The notes under the pieces are model-generated. The model did not search any database. It was not told where the DNA came from and saw nothing but the letters and a program-made list of their open reading frames with translations. The position numbers were made by a program, and so were the translations under genes. Of a DNA stretch of 64,000 nt, positions 33,254-42,093 are shown piece by piece. This DNA is from Wenzhouxiangellaceae bacterium (GTDB lineage Bacteria > Pseudomonadota > Gammaproteobacteria > Xanthomonadales > Wenzhouxiangellaceae). Position 1 is the first letter of the stretch; each line of letters starts with the position of its first letter. Where the stretch lies: NCBI GenBank assembly GCA_028289455.1, contig JANQPN010000049.1, forward strand, positions 1 through 64,000, in the 5' to 3' direction.

Positions 33254-35401
33254 ATGAGCAGCGTACGTCAAGAATCAATCATGATGGATACCAAAGATAT
33301 ACCGCTGCAGGATGCATCACTGGATATTTGGGATAAGAAGTACCGCCTTAAGAGCAAAAGCGGTGAAATTCTTGATCAGGATGTCGATGCAACCTGGCAG
33401 CGTGTGGCTACCGCACTGGCTGATGTGGAAACCACTCCAGAGCTGCGCCAGCATTGGCGTGAACAGTTTTTATGGGCGCTGCGCCGGGGCGCCATCCCGG
33501 CAGGCCGGATTACTTCAAATGCGGGTGCGCACGCGCACAAGCCGGCTACTTCAACCATTAACTGCACGGTTTCCGGCACCATCGAAGATTCCATGGGCGG
33601 CATTCTGGATAAAGTGCATGAAGCCGGGCTGACGTTGAAAGCCGGCTGCGGCATTGGTTATGAGTTTTCCACTCTGCGCCCGCGCGGCGCTTATGTATCC
33701 GGAGCAGGTGCCTATACTTCCGGGCCGTTGTCGTTTATGGATATCTACGACAAGATGTGTTTTACCGTCTCTTCGGCAGGCGGCCGCCGGGGCGCTCAGA
33801 TGGCGACCTTTGAAGTGGGGCATCCCGATGCGATGGAGTTTATTCGGGCTAAACGTGAAGACGGCCGGCTGCGGCAGTTTAACTGTTCATTGCTGATTAC
33901 CGATGAGTTCATGCAGGCAGTGGCCAATGGCGACGACTGGCCGATGATTTTTCCGATTTCCGAACAGGAAATCGATGAGGTGGATGTGACCGATCCGGAG
34001 CAGGTGATCTGGCGCGAATGGCCGGTTACCAAAGGCTATGTGTGCCGGGATGACGGCATGGTTGCGTGCAAAATTTATCGCACTGCGCCTGCCCGGCGCA
34101 TGTGGGATATGATCATGTCATCAACTTATGATTTTGCCGAGCCCGGCTTTATCCTGATCGACCGGATCAACGAAATGAACAATAACTGGTGGTGTGAAGA
34201 TATCCGCGCCACCAACCCCTGCGGTGAACAGCCGTTGCCGCCCTATGGCGCCTGCCTGCTGGGGTCCATTAACCTGACCCGGTTTGTTGATAAGCCGTTT
34301 ACCAGTCAGGCAAGTTTTGACTGGGATGAATACCGCAAGGTGGTGAAGACTTTCACTCGCATGCTGGATAATGTGGTCGAAATTAATGGATTGCCGCTGG
34401 ACGATCAGCGTTCCGAAATTGAATACAAGCGTCGTCACGGCATGGGCTTTTTGGGACTGGGTTCAACCCTGACTCTGCTGGGTATGAAGTATGGCGAGCC
34501 GGAATCGCTGGCCTTTACTGAAGACATCGCCCGGGAAATGGCCGTGGCAGGGTGGGAGTGTGCGCTGGAGCTGAGCGAGGAGAAAGGGCCCGCGCCCATC
34601 ATGGATGACGACTTTGAAGTAACCGCCGAGATGCTGCGCAAACGTCCGCAAATGGCGGCAGACGGCTGGCAGGCAGGTCAAACAATTAAAGGCCGGGAAC
34701 TGCATGCCCGTTACAGTCGTTACATGCAGCGGGTGGCCGAGGTTAACCCGGAGCTGGTTGAACAGCTGGCGGAACACGGTGCGCGGTTTACCCACCACAC
34801 CTCAATTGCGCCGACCGGTACCATTTCGCTGTCTCTGGCAAACAATGCCAGTAATGGTATTGAGCCCAGTTTTGCACACCACTATTCACGCAACGTGATT
34901 CGTGAAGGGCGTAAGACCAAGGAAAAAGTTGAAGTGTACTCATTTGAGTTGCTTGCTTACCGGGAGCTGATCAACCCTGATGCCATGCCGTATGCGGAAG
35001 ACCCGAGCCAGCAGCTACCGGATTATTTTATTGCTGCAGATGACATCACTCCGAAAGCGCATGTTGATATTCAGGCAGCAGCGCAGAAATGGATTGACTC
35101 GTCGATTTCCAAGACCGCTAATGTACCGACTGATTACCCGTTTGAAGACTTCAAGGACATATACCGCTATGCCTATGAGCAGGGTCTGAAGGGCTGCACC
35201 ACTTTCCGGTTCAACCCGGAAGCTTTTCAGGGCGTGCTGGTTAAAGAGCAGGATCTGGAAAAGACCCTGTACCAGTTTACCCTGGAAGACGGTAGCGTGG
35301 TTGAGGTGAAAGGCAGTGAAGAAATCGAATATGATGGTGAAATGCACACTGCAGCGAATCTGTATGATGCGTTAAAAGAAGGCTATTACGGAAAATTTTA
35401 A
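33254..35401 (+). CDS. nrdJa: Adenosylcobalamin-dependent (class II) ribonucleotide reductase, large part
   Basis: The 715-residue catalytic part has PAGRITSNAGA, STINCTVSGTI, the AGCGIGYEFSTLRPRG loop, the radical-site segment NPCGEQPLPPYGACLLGSINLT and the C-terminal SIAPTGTISL..NNASNGIEPSF. It reduces ribonucleotides using a cobalamin-generated thiyl radical and works with or without oxygen. ATG 33254 is preceded by GGGGAT; TTG 33233 and ATG 33281 are alternatives. The C-terminal CxxC tail is absent and is encoded by the following gene, as in the split Pseudomonas enzyme. It lies under two NrdR boxes. Confidence 0.93.
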   Translation: MSSVRQESIMMDTKDIPLQDASLDIWDKKYRLKSKSGEILDQDVDATWQRVATALADVETTPELRQHWREQFLWALRRGAIPAGRITSNAGAHAHKPATSTINCTVSGTIEDSMGGILDKVHEAGLTLKAGCGIGYEFSTLRPRGAYVSGAGAYTSGPLSFMDIYDKMCFTVSSAGGRRGAQMATFEVGHPDAMEFIRAKREDGRLRQFNCSLLITDEFMQAVANGDDWPMIFPISEQEIDEVDVTDPEQVIWREWPVTKGYVCRDDGMVACKIYRTAPARRMWDMIMSSTYDFAEPGFILIDRINEMNNNWWCEDIRATNPCGEQPLPPYGACLLGSINLTRFVDKPFTSQASFDWDEYRKVVKTFTRMLDNVVEINGLPLDDQRSEIEYKRRHGMGFLGLGSTLTLLGMKYGEPESLAFTEDIAREMAVAGWECALELSEEKGPAPIMDDDFEVTAEMLRKRPQMAADGWQAGQTIKGRELHARYSRYMQRVAEVNPELVEQLAEHGARFTHHTSIAPTGTISLSLANNASNGIEPSFAHHYSRNVIREGRKTKEKVEVYSFELLAYRELINPDAMPYAEDPSQQLPDYFIAADDITPKAHVDIQAAAQKWIDSSISKTANVPTDYPFEDFKDIYRYAYEQGLKGCTTFRFNPEAFQGVLVKEQDLEKTLYQFTLEDGSVVEVKGSEEIEYDGEMHTAANLYDALKEGYYGKF

Positions 35402-35474
35402 GCCCGCAACCACTGGATAAGAATACCAACAGGCAAACTTCCGCGGTTGGCTGGAACAGATAATTAAGAGCGAC

Positions 35475-36206
35475 ATGAGCACAAAAATTGATCAGAAGAT
35501 TGTAGGTTATGCAGTACAGAACGATCAGCAGAATGCTGATCAGCAGCAGCCTGAAACCAATACCGAAGAGCGGGCCAAGGCTGAAGTCATTCGGATGCAT
35601 GAAAAACTGCTGCGGCCCGAAGGGCTGGAGTGCCTGGAGGGGTCTACCTACAAAATCAAAACCCCGCTGGATGATCACGCACTGTACATTACGATCAACG
35701 ATATTATCCTGAACGCCGGCACCGAGCACGAACAGCGCCGTCCGTTCGAGATTTTCATCAACTCCAAAAACATGGACCATTTCCAGTGGATTGTGGCGTT
35801 GACGCGGGTTATGTCGGCAGTATTCCGTAAGGGCGGTGATGTGACATTCCTGGCAGAGGAGTTGCAGGCAGTATTTGATCCCAAGGGTGGATACTTTAAA
35901 CCCGGTGGCAAATTTATGCCTTCGATTGTCGGTGAGATCGGCGCAGTTATTGAGCACCACCTGCAGCGTATCGGCCTGCTGGATCCGCCTGAGTTGAGCG
36001 AGCAGCAGCAGTTGATACTGGATGAGAAACGCGCTGAAGCGGAAGCACAACTGGCGGAAAAAAAAACACTGAATAAAGCCAAGAGTTCGGAGGCGGATTC
36101 ATATCCGGCGTCAGCCACCCTGTGCAATAAATGCCAGACCAAAGCTGTGGTCATTATGGATAACTGCGCTACCTGCCTGGCATGCGGATATTCCAAGTGC
36201 GGATAG
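35475..36206 (+). CDS. nrdJb: Ribonucleotide reductase C-terminal part with zinc-ribbon-like redox tail
   Basis: The 243-residue protein has a conserved central domain (RPFEIFINSKNMDHFQWIVALTRVMSAVFRKGGDVTFLAEELQAVFDPKGGYFKPGGKFMPSIVGEIGAVI) and a C-terminal cysteine cluster: CNKC, then CATCLACGYSKCG. In full-length NrdJ enzymes this region forms the C-terminal domain and redox tail that re-reduces the active site. It lies 73 bp after the large part. This split also occurs in Pseudomonas aeruginosa. The middle (residues 175-215) is Ala/Glu/Lys rich and probably flexible. Confidence 0.9.
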   Translation: MSTKIDQKIVGYAVQNDQQNADQQQPETNTEERAKAEVIRMHEKLLRPEGLECLEGSTYKIKTPLDDHALYITINDIILNAGTEHEQRRPFEIFINSKNMDHFQWIVALTRVMSAVFRKGGDVTFLAEELQAVFDPKGGYFKPGGKFMPSIVGEIGAVIEHHLQRIGLLDPPELSEQQQLILDEKRAEAEAQLAEKKTLNKAKSSEADSYPASATLCNKCQTKAVVIMDNCATCLACGYSKCG

Positions 36207-36443
36207 CCGTCTTTACGCCGGTTAACCGGTGTTAGGCAGCAGAGTCGTTAAAGGGTATTCCAGGCGCGGATATCTTCCCGCCGTTCAACCGGCAGACCTG
36301 CAAGAAACTCTGTACAAAGTTGAGCAAAAGTGCGGAATGGACGCACCATGATCTACTACTTAAGTATATGCGGCATATGTGATATAATTGATCGGTCTAG
36401 TTTCATAAACGCAACTCTCTGATTTTTAAGATTTAAATTCGAT

Positions 36444-37472
36444 ATGGGATGGCTGAATAATCGCAATGGCGATCGATATCTGCCGGTACGTGCGGCCGGT
36501 ATGGTGTTGTTCTTGAGTTTACTGTTTTCTGCTGCTGTTCACTCACGGCCGGAATTAGGGCCGCCCAGTATCAAGTTGCGTACCAACCTGTCGAATATCG
36601 TAGTGGCAGAGTTGACCGACATCAGTGCGGAACACCGGTTGAGCTTCAGTGTCGTTGAGAATCTCCACAATGAAGCTGAACAGTCTGTGGTAATCCGCAG
36701 TGATTCACTGACCAGTGCCAGGCTGGTTGAAGGAAAAACCTACATCATTGCCTATGTGGGTTGGGATGTTGACCGGTTCCCCCGTGTGACCAAACCCCGC
36801 CGAAATGGTGCGGTCATTATCAACCTGGATGGGGCCGCGCCGGCCATATTTCAGCCGAATGATGATCTGGTTTCCCTGTTGCGCTGGGACCTGAAAGAGT
36901 CATTAGAAAGTCCGGATGAAATGCTGAGCGTGATATTACGCGGCATGGCTGAATCAGATCCGCATTTACAAAGCTTTTTTACAACAGAGCTGGTGACCCG
37001 GCCGGGTTTACATTCCAGGCTGACGCCAACGCAAAAAAGAACTGTAGCGGGCTACCTGGTAAACAGTGGATATTCCCCGCAGGGGCGCAGCCTGATGCTG
37101 GGCCATGTGCCATTCAGAGATTGGTTGCTTGAGCCGGAGCAGCAGTTGGAAGTTGCCCGTCGGGTTCTTGAGCATCACCCAATAGAAATCGGCTTCGGTT
37201 CACCGTATGGCGGTCTGGTCCGGTCTGCCATGTTTATCATGCAGAAATCTGAGAATTTGAACGATGCGGTTACCGCGCAACGGTGGCTGACCAGTAATCA
37301 GCCCGCGTTGGTAGAGTCGGCCGCGGCCGTTATCTACGCTGTTAATCCTGACATATTGATTACAGCCCTGGAACAGGCAGCCGGCTATTCATTGCTGGAA
37401 AAGCAGAGCAGGCAGGCTCTGGAAAATTTATTACAGCGTTACCGCCGCAGTGTGGCGGTAAACCGAAAATGA
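36444..37472 (+). CDS. Exported protein of unknown function
   Basis: The 342-residue protein has an N-terminal hydrophobic stretch (AAGMVLFLSLLFSAAVHSRPE) that looks like a signal peptide. A beta-rich first half (NIVVAELTDISAEHRLSFSVVENLHNEAEQSVVIR) and a helical second half follow (residues 150-340, with VILRGMAESDPHLQSFF and a C-terminal TAQRW). I do not recognise it. The following large secreted protein gene starts 61 bp downstream on the same strand, so the two may be functionally linked. Confidence 0.68.
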   Translation: MGWLNNRNGDRYLPVRAAGMVLFLSLLFSAAVHSRPELGPPSIKLRTNLSNIVVAELTDISAEHRLSFSVVENLHNEAEQSVVIRSDSLTSARLVEGKTYIIAYVGWDVDRFPRVTKPRRNGAVIINLDGAAPAIFQPNDDLVSLLRWDLKESLESPDEMLSVILRGMAESDPHLQSFFTTELVTRPGLHSRLTPTQKRTVAGYLVNSGYSPQGRSLMLGHVPFRDWLLEPEQQLEVARRVLEHHPIEIGFGSPYGGLVRSAMFIMQKSENLNDAVTAQRWLTSNQPALVESAAAVIYAVNPDILITALEQAAGYSLLEKQSRQALENLLQRYRRSVAVNRK

Positions 37473-37533
37473 AGATATTAAAGGCTTAGAGTTTTAGAGA
37501 ATTGGAATTTAAACTTACATTGAGGAAAGCGAT

Positions 37534-40473
37534 ATGCATAAACTGACTATGCGCTATCTGGTCCTGGCAATACTTGTCATCGGCTATAGCGGTTTAACTT
37601 TCGCAGTATCACCGCAGAGTACGACGCCGCAGCAGGTGATCAGCTCGGTGCGGCATGATACATCGCCGCCATTGGCAGAGCTGCTGCAGATTGCTGCTGC
37701 CAATCAGGCAAATGATCCTGCACCGCAAACGCCGCCGGATTTTGTTTTTCCCAACTTTGATGAGCCGGGTAATACCGCAACATCGCTGGATCAAACCTTT
37801 GTGGGACCGGCAGCAGCAGGTGCACAACGCAGAGGTGGTCTGGGCGATGCGCCGCCATTGATTATTTCGGTTGATGGTATCGGTCAGTCTGACGCTGCGG
37901 GCGGTGGTCTGCCACCGGATACCAATGGTGATGTCGGTCCGGATGTTTACATTCAGTACATCAATACCGACTGGGTCATTATTGATAAAGATACCGGTAA
38001 CTTTGTTGCGCCAGGTGTGATGGAAGGCAATACATTCTGGGCAGGTTTCGGCGGTGTCTGTGAAACCAGCAATGCCGGTGACCCTTTAGTACTGTATGAC
38101 AAGCTGGCAGATCGCTGGATATTCACGCAATTCACTGGTTCAGCCACCAATCGACAGTGTTTTGCCGTAACCACCACCAATGATCCGGCAGGTCCATATA
38201 ACCGTTATGAATTTGATTTTTCACCGGATTTTAATGACTACCCGCATCTCAGTATCTGGACAGACGCCAGTGGTGAGCGCAGTGGCTATTATCTGACCAC
38301 GCATGATTTCATGCCGGACGGCATGGGTGGTTTTAACTTTTTGCAGGCCTCATTCAGCGTAGTCGATCGTGATGCGATGCTGGCCGGTGATCCTTCCACC
38401 ATCGTAAGATTTACCGATACCGGTTTTGCCAGTGCAAGCTCTTTCGGTGCTCTTTCTGCACATCTGGAAAGTACTGATCTGCCGCCGGCCGGAACCTGCG
38501 CGCCGTTTGCGCATAACCGGGCCGATCTGGACAGTTATCTGCTGTGGGACTTATGTGTTGACTGGGATAATCCAGGCGATTCAACGCTGACTGGTCCTAG
38601 CGTGCTGGCTTCGAGCACAGTATTCGATAACGCAGTTGATGATGTGCCTCAGCCACCACCGGCACCGGCAGGTTCAGAATTGGATAACTTTGTCGGTAAT
38701 ACCATGTACCGGGTCAGTGCACGTGCATATCCACCGGAAAGCGGCCTGCCGGTTGAGCTGGTATTGAACCATTCCAGCAATGCCGGTGATGGTGTCAGTG
38801 GTGTACGCTGGGTGCAGATTGCATTGCCTACAGGTGACGATATTTTTGTAGGTGGCTTCGAAACCAGTGAGCCACTGCCTAACGGCCAGGCAAAAATACT
38901 GGATGAGGGCTTATATTCTCCGGATGATGATTTCCGTTGGATGGCCGGTATCTCAATTGACCAAAGTAGAAATATCGGTCTTGGATATACTGTATCCAGC
39001 ACGACTACTTTCCCCAGTGTGCGTTATACGGGACGTACGCCCAGCGAACCACCCGGGTTGCTGCTGGATGAGCAGAGCTGTGTAGTCGGCAGTGGTGTCC
39101 AGACGTTTGTTGATGCGACAGGTCGTGCCGGCCGTTGGGGTGATTATTCATCAATGAGTATTGATCCTGAGGATCAATGTACTTTCTGGATGAGTGTTGA
39201 ATACATCACCAATACCGGTACCGCCGATTGGGAAAACCGGGTATGTTCCTTCCGTTTCCCGGATTGCGGTGACCCGTCATTCTTTGTCAGCTCAGATTTC
39301 AATCGGCAGATTAATTCCTGTAATTTGAATGATGCGCCACAGGCCAATATCAATGTGCAGTCATTGGGCTTCACCGACCCAGTTATGCTGAGTGCAACCG
39401 GGTTACCGGGTGGCGTCAGTGTCGCATTTGACAGCACAACTGTCAGCAGTTTCCCAGGCAGTACTGGATTTACCATTAACGGTTTACCCAGCCAGGGTGA
39501 TGGCGCGTTTTCATTTAACATTGAAGCCACATCTGGAGCTCTCACACGTTCACTGGACTTTGATATCACCACATCCGCAGGTGTTGTGACAGCGCCGGTG
39601 CTTACCGCTCCTGCAGACGCCAGTGAAACAACTGTACGCCCGACATTTACCTGGAACGCAGTTCCGGGCGCGACCAGTTACCGGATCGAAATTGCCACCG
39701 ACGCCGGATTTACCAACATCATCGCCAGTGGTGAAACAGAAGATACATCGTTTGTGGCTCCTCAGGTATTTGATGAAAATGTCACTTTATTCTGGAGAGT
39801 GCGTGGTGTTAACAACTGTGGTGGCGGCACAATAGCCTCGGCCAGTTTCACAACCATCCCACCAGGCGTTTGCCCGGCAGGGACCACACCAAACATCGTA
39901 TTCTCCGATGACCTGGAAGGCGGAGCGCCCGGGTGGACGACTCCTGACAGTGGTGTAGGGCCGGAAATGTGGGCATTGAGTGATGTTCGTCAGAACAGCG
40001 GCACATTCTCGTTCCTGGCTGTTGATCCACCGACTCAGTCAGATCAGTTCCTGGTATCGCCGCCGATAACCGTTCCACCAATTGGTCAGGCACCGTTGAC
40101 CCTGAGTTACTGGAACTTCCAGAATATCGAAGCCAATACCGGTTCGGGCACTGATGCCTGCTGGGATGGCGGCCTGCTGGAAGTCAGCACTGACGGCGGT
40201 AATAACTTTGTACAGATACAGGATGCTGTATTGCTGACTGATCCGTACAACGGCACCATTACTGTTCAGGGTGCAACCACCATTAGTGGGCTGTTTGCCT
40301 GGTGTGCCGATGATATCGTGCCTGCCTCGGGTGATCAGGAAGTTGTGTCAGTCGTTGATATATCAGCACTGGCCGGACAGACTGTTCAATTCCGGTACCG
40401 GTTCGCATCAGATGGTGCCGCCGGTGATGAAGGCTGGTATATCGATGATATCGAAGTACAGGGCTGTCAATAA
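37534..40473 (+). CDS. Large secreted multidomain protein
   Basis: The 979-residue protein has a signal peptide (about residues 1-25). The N-terminal domain (about 100-600) carries PPDTNGDVGPDVYIQYINTDW, DPLVLYDKLADRWIFTQF, RWMAGISIDQSRNIGLGYTVSS and GRAGRWGDYSSMSIDPEDQCTFWMSVEY, a family found on many bacterial exoproteins. A beta-sandwich follows (about 605-690), then a fibronectin-like domain (about 700-780, VRPTFTWNAVPGATSYRIEIATDAGF) and a C-terminal jelly-roll-like domain ending in GWYIDDIEVQGC. Paired cysteines suggest oxidised secretion. A short motif DDIFVGGFE near residue 440 is discussed among the findings. Catalysis cannot be assigned. Confidence 0.82.
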   Translation: MHKLTMRYLVLAILVIGYSGLTFAVSPQSTTPQQVISSVRHDTSPPLAELLQIAAANQANDPAPQTPPDFVFPNFDEPGNTATSLDQTFVGPAAAGAQRRGGLGDAPPLIISVDGIGQSDAAGGGLPPDTNGDVGPDVYIQYINTDWVIIDKDTGNFVAPGVMEGNTFWAGFGGVCETSNAGDPLVLYDKLADRWIFTQFTGSATNRQCFAVTTTNDPAGPYNRYEFDFSPDFNDYPHLSIWTDASGERSGYYLTTHDFMPDGMGGFNFLQASFSVVDRDAMLAGDPSTIVRFTDTGFASASSFGALSAHLESTDLPPAGTCAPFAHNRADLDSYLLWDLCVDWDNPGDSTLTGPSVLASSTVFDNAVDDVPQPPPAPAGSELDNFVGNTMYRVSARAYPPESGLPVELVLNHSSNAGDGVSGVRWVQIALPTGDDIFVGGFETSEPLPNGQAKILDEGLYSPDDDFRWMAGISIDQSRNIGLGYTVSSTTTFPSVRYTGRTPSEPPGLLLDEQSCVVGSGVQTFVDATGRAGRWGDYSSMSIDPEDQCTFWMSVEYITNTGTADWENRVCSFRFPDCGDPSFFVSSDFNRQINSCNLNDAPQANINVQSLGFTDPVMLSATGLPGGVSVAFDSTTVSSFPGSTGFTINGLPSQGDGAFSFNIEATSGALTRSLDFDITTSAGVVTAPVLTAPADASETTVRPTFTWNAVPGATSYRIEIATDAGFTNIIASGETEDTSFVAPQVFDENVTLFWRVRGVNNCGGGTIASASFTTIPPGVCPAGTTPNIVFSDDLEGGAPGWTTPDSGVGPEMWALSDVRQNSGTFSFLAVDPPTQSDQFLVSPPITVPPIGQAPLTLSYWNFQNIEANTGSGTDACWDGGLLEVSTDGGNNFVQIQDAVLLTDPYNGTITVQGATTISGLFAWCADDIVPASGDQEVVSVVDISALAGQTVQFRYRFASDGAAGDEGWYIDDIEVQGCQ

Positions 40474-40491
40474 AGCCGACGTATGCAACAG

Positions 40492-40552
40492 ACCGGCAAC
40501 CTGAGTGGTTGCCGGTGAATGACTTCAACACCCGCCGCTGGCGGGTGTTTTT
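40492..40552 (+). terminator. Paired hairpins ending the secreted-protein gene
   Basis: ACCGGCAACC (40492-40501) pairs with GGTTGCCGGT (40507-40516). A second, stronger hairpin AACACCCGCC (40527-40536)/GGCGGGTGTT (40540-40549) has a 3-base loop and is followed by a TTTTT tract. The second is a textbook intrinsic terminator. Confidence 0.9.
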
Positions 40553-40653
40553 GTCTGTGTCCTTAGGCACAGGAAATGCTTCGTAGTTTTATGTATACTC
40601 AAAGCAGTAACGAGTATGGGCTATCCCTGCAACGTTGGTAGATGGAGACGGTT

Positions 40654-41157
40654 ATGGTACGTAAGCTTGTTATCGCATTAATCATTATGCCTGCAATCGC
40701 ATCAGCAGGTTCTCTGGTTGATCTATCCTTCAGCAATTCGATTTACATGTTGGAAAGCGCACAGTTGCGTCATGCTGCGGAGCTGGGCGATGCGGATTCG
40801 CAATTCCGGCTGGCCTGGCAGTACAGTCAGAAGGATGATTCAGAGCGGATGGAGACCATTCATTACAGCCCCAGGCATGCATTGCACTGGTATCTGGAAG
40901 CTGCCCGGCAGGGTCATGTTGCTTCAGCCTATAACCTGGCGGTTATTTATGCACAAGGCAGAGGCACCAATGTGGACCCGGTGGAAGCCTATGCCTGGCT
41001 GGATTATGCAGCCGATGGGGGACACCAGCAAAGCAAGAGCATTCTGGCTGACTTCGAAAAACTGCTGAGCGAAGAGCAGATCGAAGCAGGACTGGCCCGG
41101 CAAGCTAAAATAACCCTGGGAAGGGGTTATAACTCCAGAGCCCGCAGATACAACTGA
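40654..41157 (+). CDS. Exported Sel1-like repeat protein
   Basis: The 167-residue protein has a signal peptide (KLVIALIIMPAIASAGS) and Sel1 repeats: AELGDADSQFRLAWQY, ARQGHVASAYNLAVIYAQGRGTNVDPVEAYAWLDYAADGGHQQSKSI. ATG 40654 has GGAG at 40645-40648 inside the in-frame upstream ATG at 40642, so the later start is preferred. Sel1 repeats bind proteins; a partner is unknown. Confidence 0.82.
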   Translation: MVRKLVIALIIMPAIASAGSLVDLSFSNSIYMLESAQLRHAAELGDADSQFRLAWQYSQKDDSERMETIHYSPRHALHWYLEAARQGHVASAYNLAVIYAQGRGTNVDPVEAYAWLDYAADGGHQQSKSILADFEKLLSEEQIEAGLARQAKITLGRGYNSRARRYN

Positions 41158-41232
41158 TTAAATCCTGATTTCTACACGGCGCCCGAACAGCGGGCGCCTG
41201 AACCAGTATTGCCTTAACGAGTTAATTAATAT

Positions 41233-41832
41233 TTGCACAACCCTGACATTGAAGCTTCCACAGTAAAGCTGGCTGATGCCACGCTGAGCTATTACCCACG
41301 TTTTCTGTCTACGCCCGCTGCAGACAAACTGCAGCAGCAGTTAACTGATGAGCTGAACTGGCAACAAGCCAGCATTCGCTTGTTTGGGCGCGATGTTTGT
41401 GAGCCGCGGTTGACCATATGGCATGCTGATCCGGGCGTTGAATACAGCTATTCCGGACGCCGCCTGGTATCGTCTGACTGGCCGGACAGTCTGCAGCAGT
41501 TGAAGCAGCGAATAAGCACCCTCAGTGGACAGAGGTTTAATGCAGTCCTGGGCAATCTATATCGCGATGGTTATGACTATATGGGCTGGCATAGCGATGA
41601 TGAGACCAGTCTTGGCGATACGCCGGTAATTGCGTCAGTTAGTATCGGTGCCGAACGTCCTTTTGTATTGCGTAGAAAAGATAATCATCAAATTAAACAT
41701 CAGCTGATACTGACGCACGGCAGTTTGTTGATTATGCGGGATCAGACTCAGCAGTATTGGCAGCATGCGCTACCGAAGAGGACGGGTATTTCTCAGCCCC
41801 GTATAAATCTGACTTATCGTTGCGTCGGTTGA
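41233..41832 (+). CDS. AlkB-like 2-oxoglutarate/Fe(II) dioxygenase
   Basis: The 199-residue enzyme resembles ALKBH2/3-type DNA repair dioxygenases. The iron ligands are in WHSDDE (His-x-Asp) and a distal His in YWQHALPKR, and the 2-oxoglutarate Arg is in ISQPRINLTYR. A DGYDYMGWHSDD core and the SVSIGAERPF strand are also seen. It should remove alkyl groups from bases by oxidation. No ATG lies ahead of the conserved region; TTG 41233 is the best available start but lacks a clear ribosome binding site. It is convergent with xseB. Confidence 0.88.
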   Translation: MHNPDIEASTVKLADATLSYYPRFLSTPAADKLQQQLTDELNWQQASIRLFGRDVCEPRLTIWHADPGVEYSYSGRRLVSSDWPDSLQQLKQRISTLSGQRFNAVLGNLYRDGYDYMGWHSDDETSLGDTPVIASVSIGAERPFVLRRKDNHQIKHQLILTHGSLLIMRDQTQQYWQHALPKRTGISQPRINLTYRCVG

Positions 41833-41858
41833 CGCGGCCACATGATGTATAAAGCAGG

Positions 41859-42089
41859 CTAATCCGCTGATTCACCGGCGGAATCTGAGGTCTCCTGCTG
41901 CTCGGCGTTCAACTGATCAATAACCTGTTGCGCATCACTCAGATAGGAATGACACTGCCTGGCGGCATCCACACCCTCACGAAACAACTTAATCGATTCC
42001 TGCAGCGGCAGCTGCCCCTGTTCCAGCTGTTCAACCAGTGTTTCCAGTTGCTTTAATGATTGTTCAAAGTTTGTGCTTGATTCGCTCAT
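41859..42089 (-). CDS. xseB: Exodeoxyribonuclease VII small subunit
   Basis: The 76-residue acidic helical protein has the family core NFEQSLKQLETLVEQLEQGQLPLQESIKLFREGVDAARQCHSYL. With XseA it degrades single-stranded DNA. It is usually followed by ispA and dxs; here it sits four bases after tilS and ends at an AlkB-like gene, so it is detached from its common partners. Confidence 0.93.
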   Translation of the reverse strand: MSESSTNFEQSLKQLETLVEQLEQGQLPLQESIKLFREGVDAARQCHSYLSDAQQVIDQLNAEQQETSDSAGESAD

Positions 42090-42093
42090 GAGG

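Noticed and set aside
36218..36229. Palindrome CCGGTTAACCGG after nrdJb
   Set aside because: It has no loop or T-run and fits neither a terminator nor a known operator.
36248..36349. 33-residue minus-strand frame between nrdJb and the exported protein
   Set aside because: No ribosome binding site, no recognisable family, too short to support.
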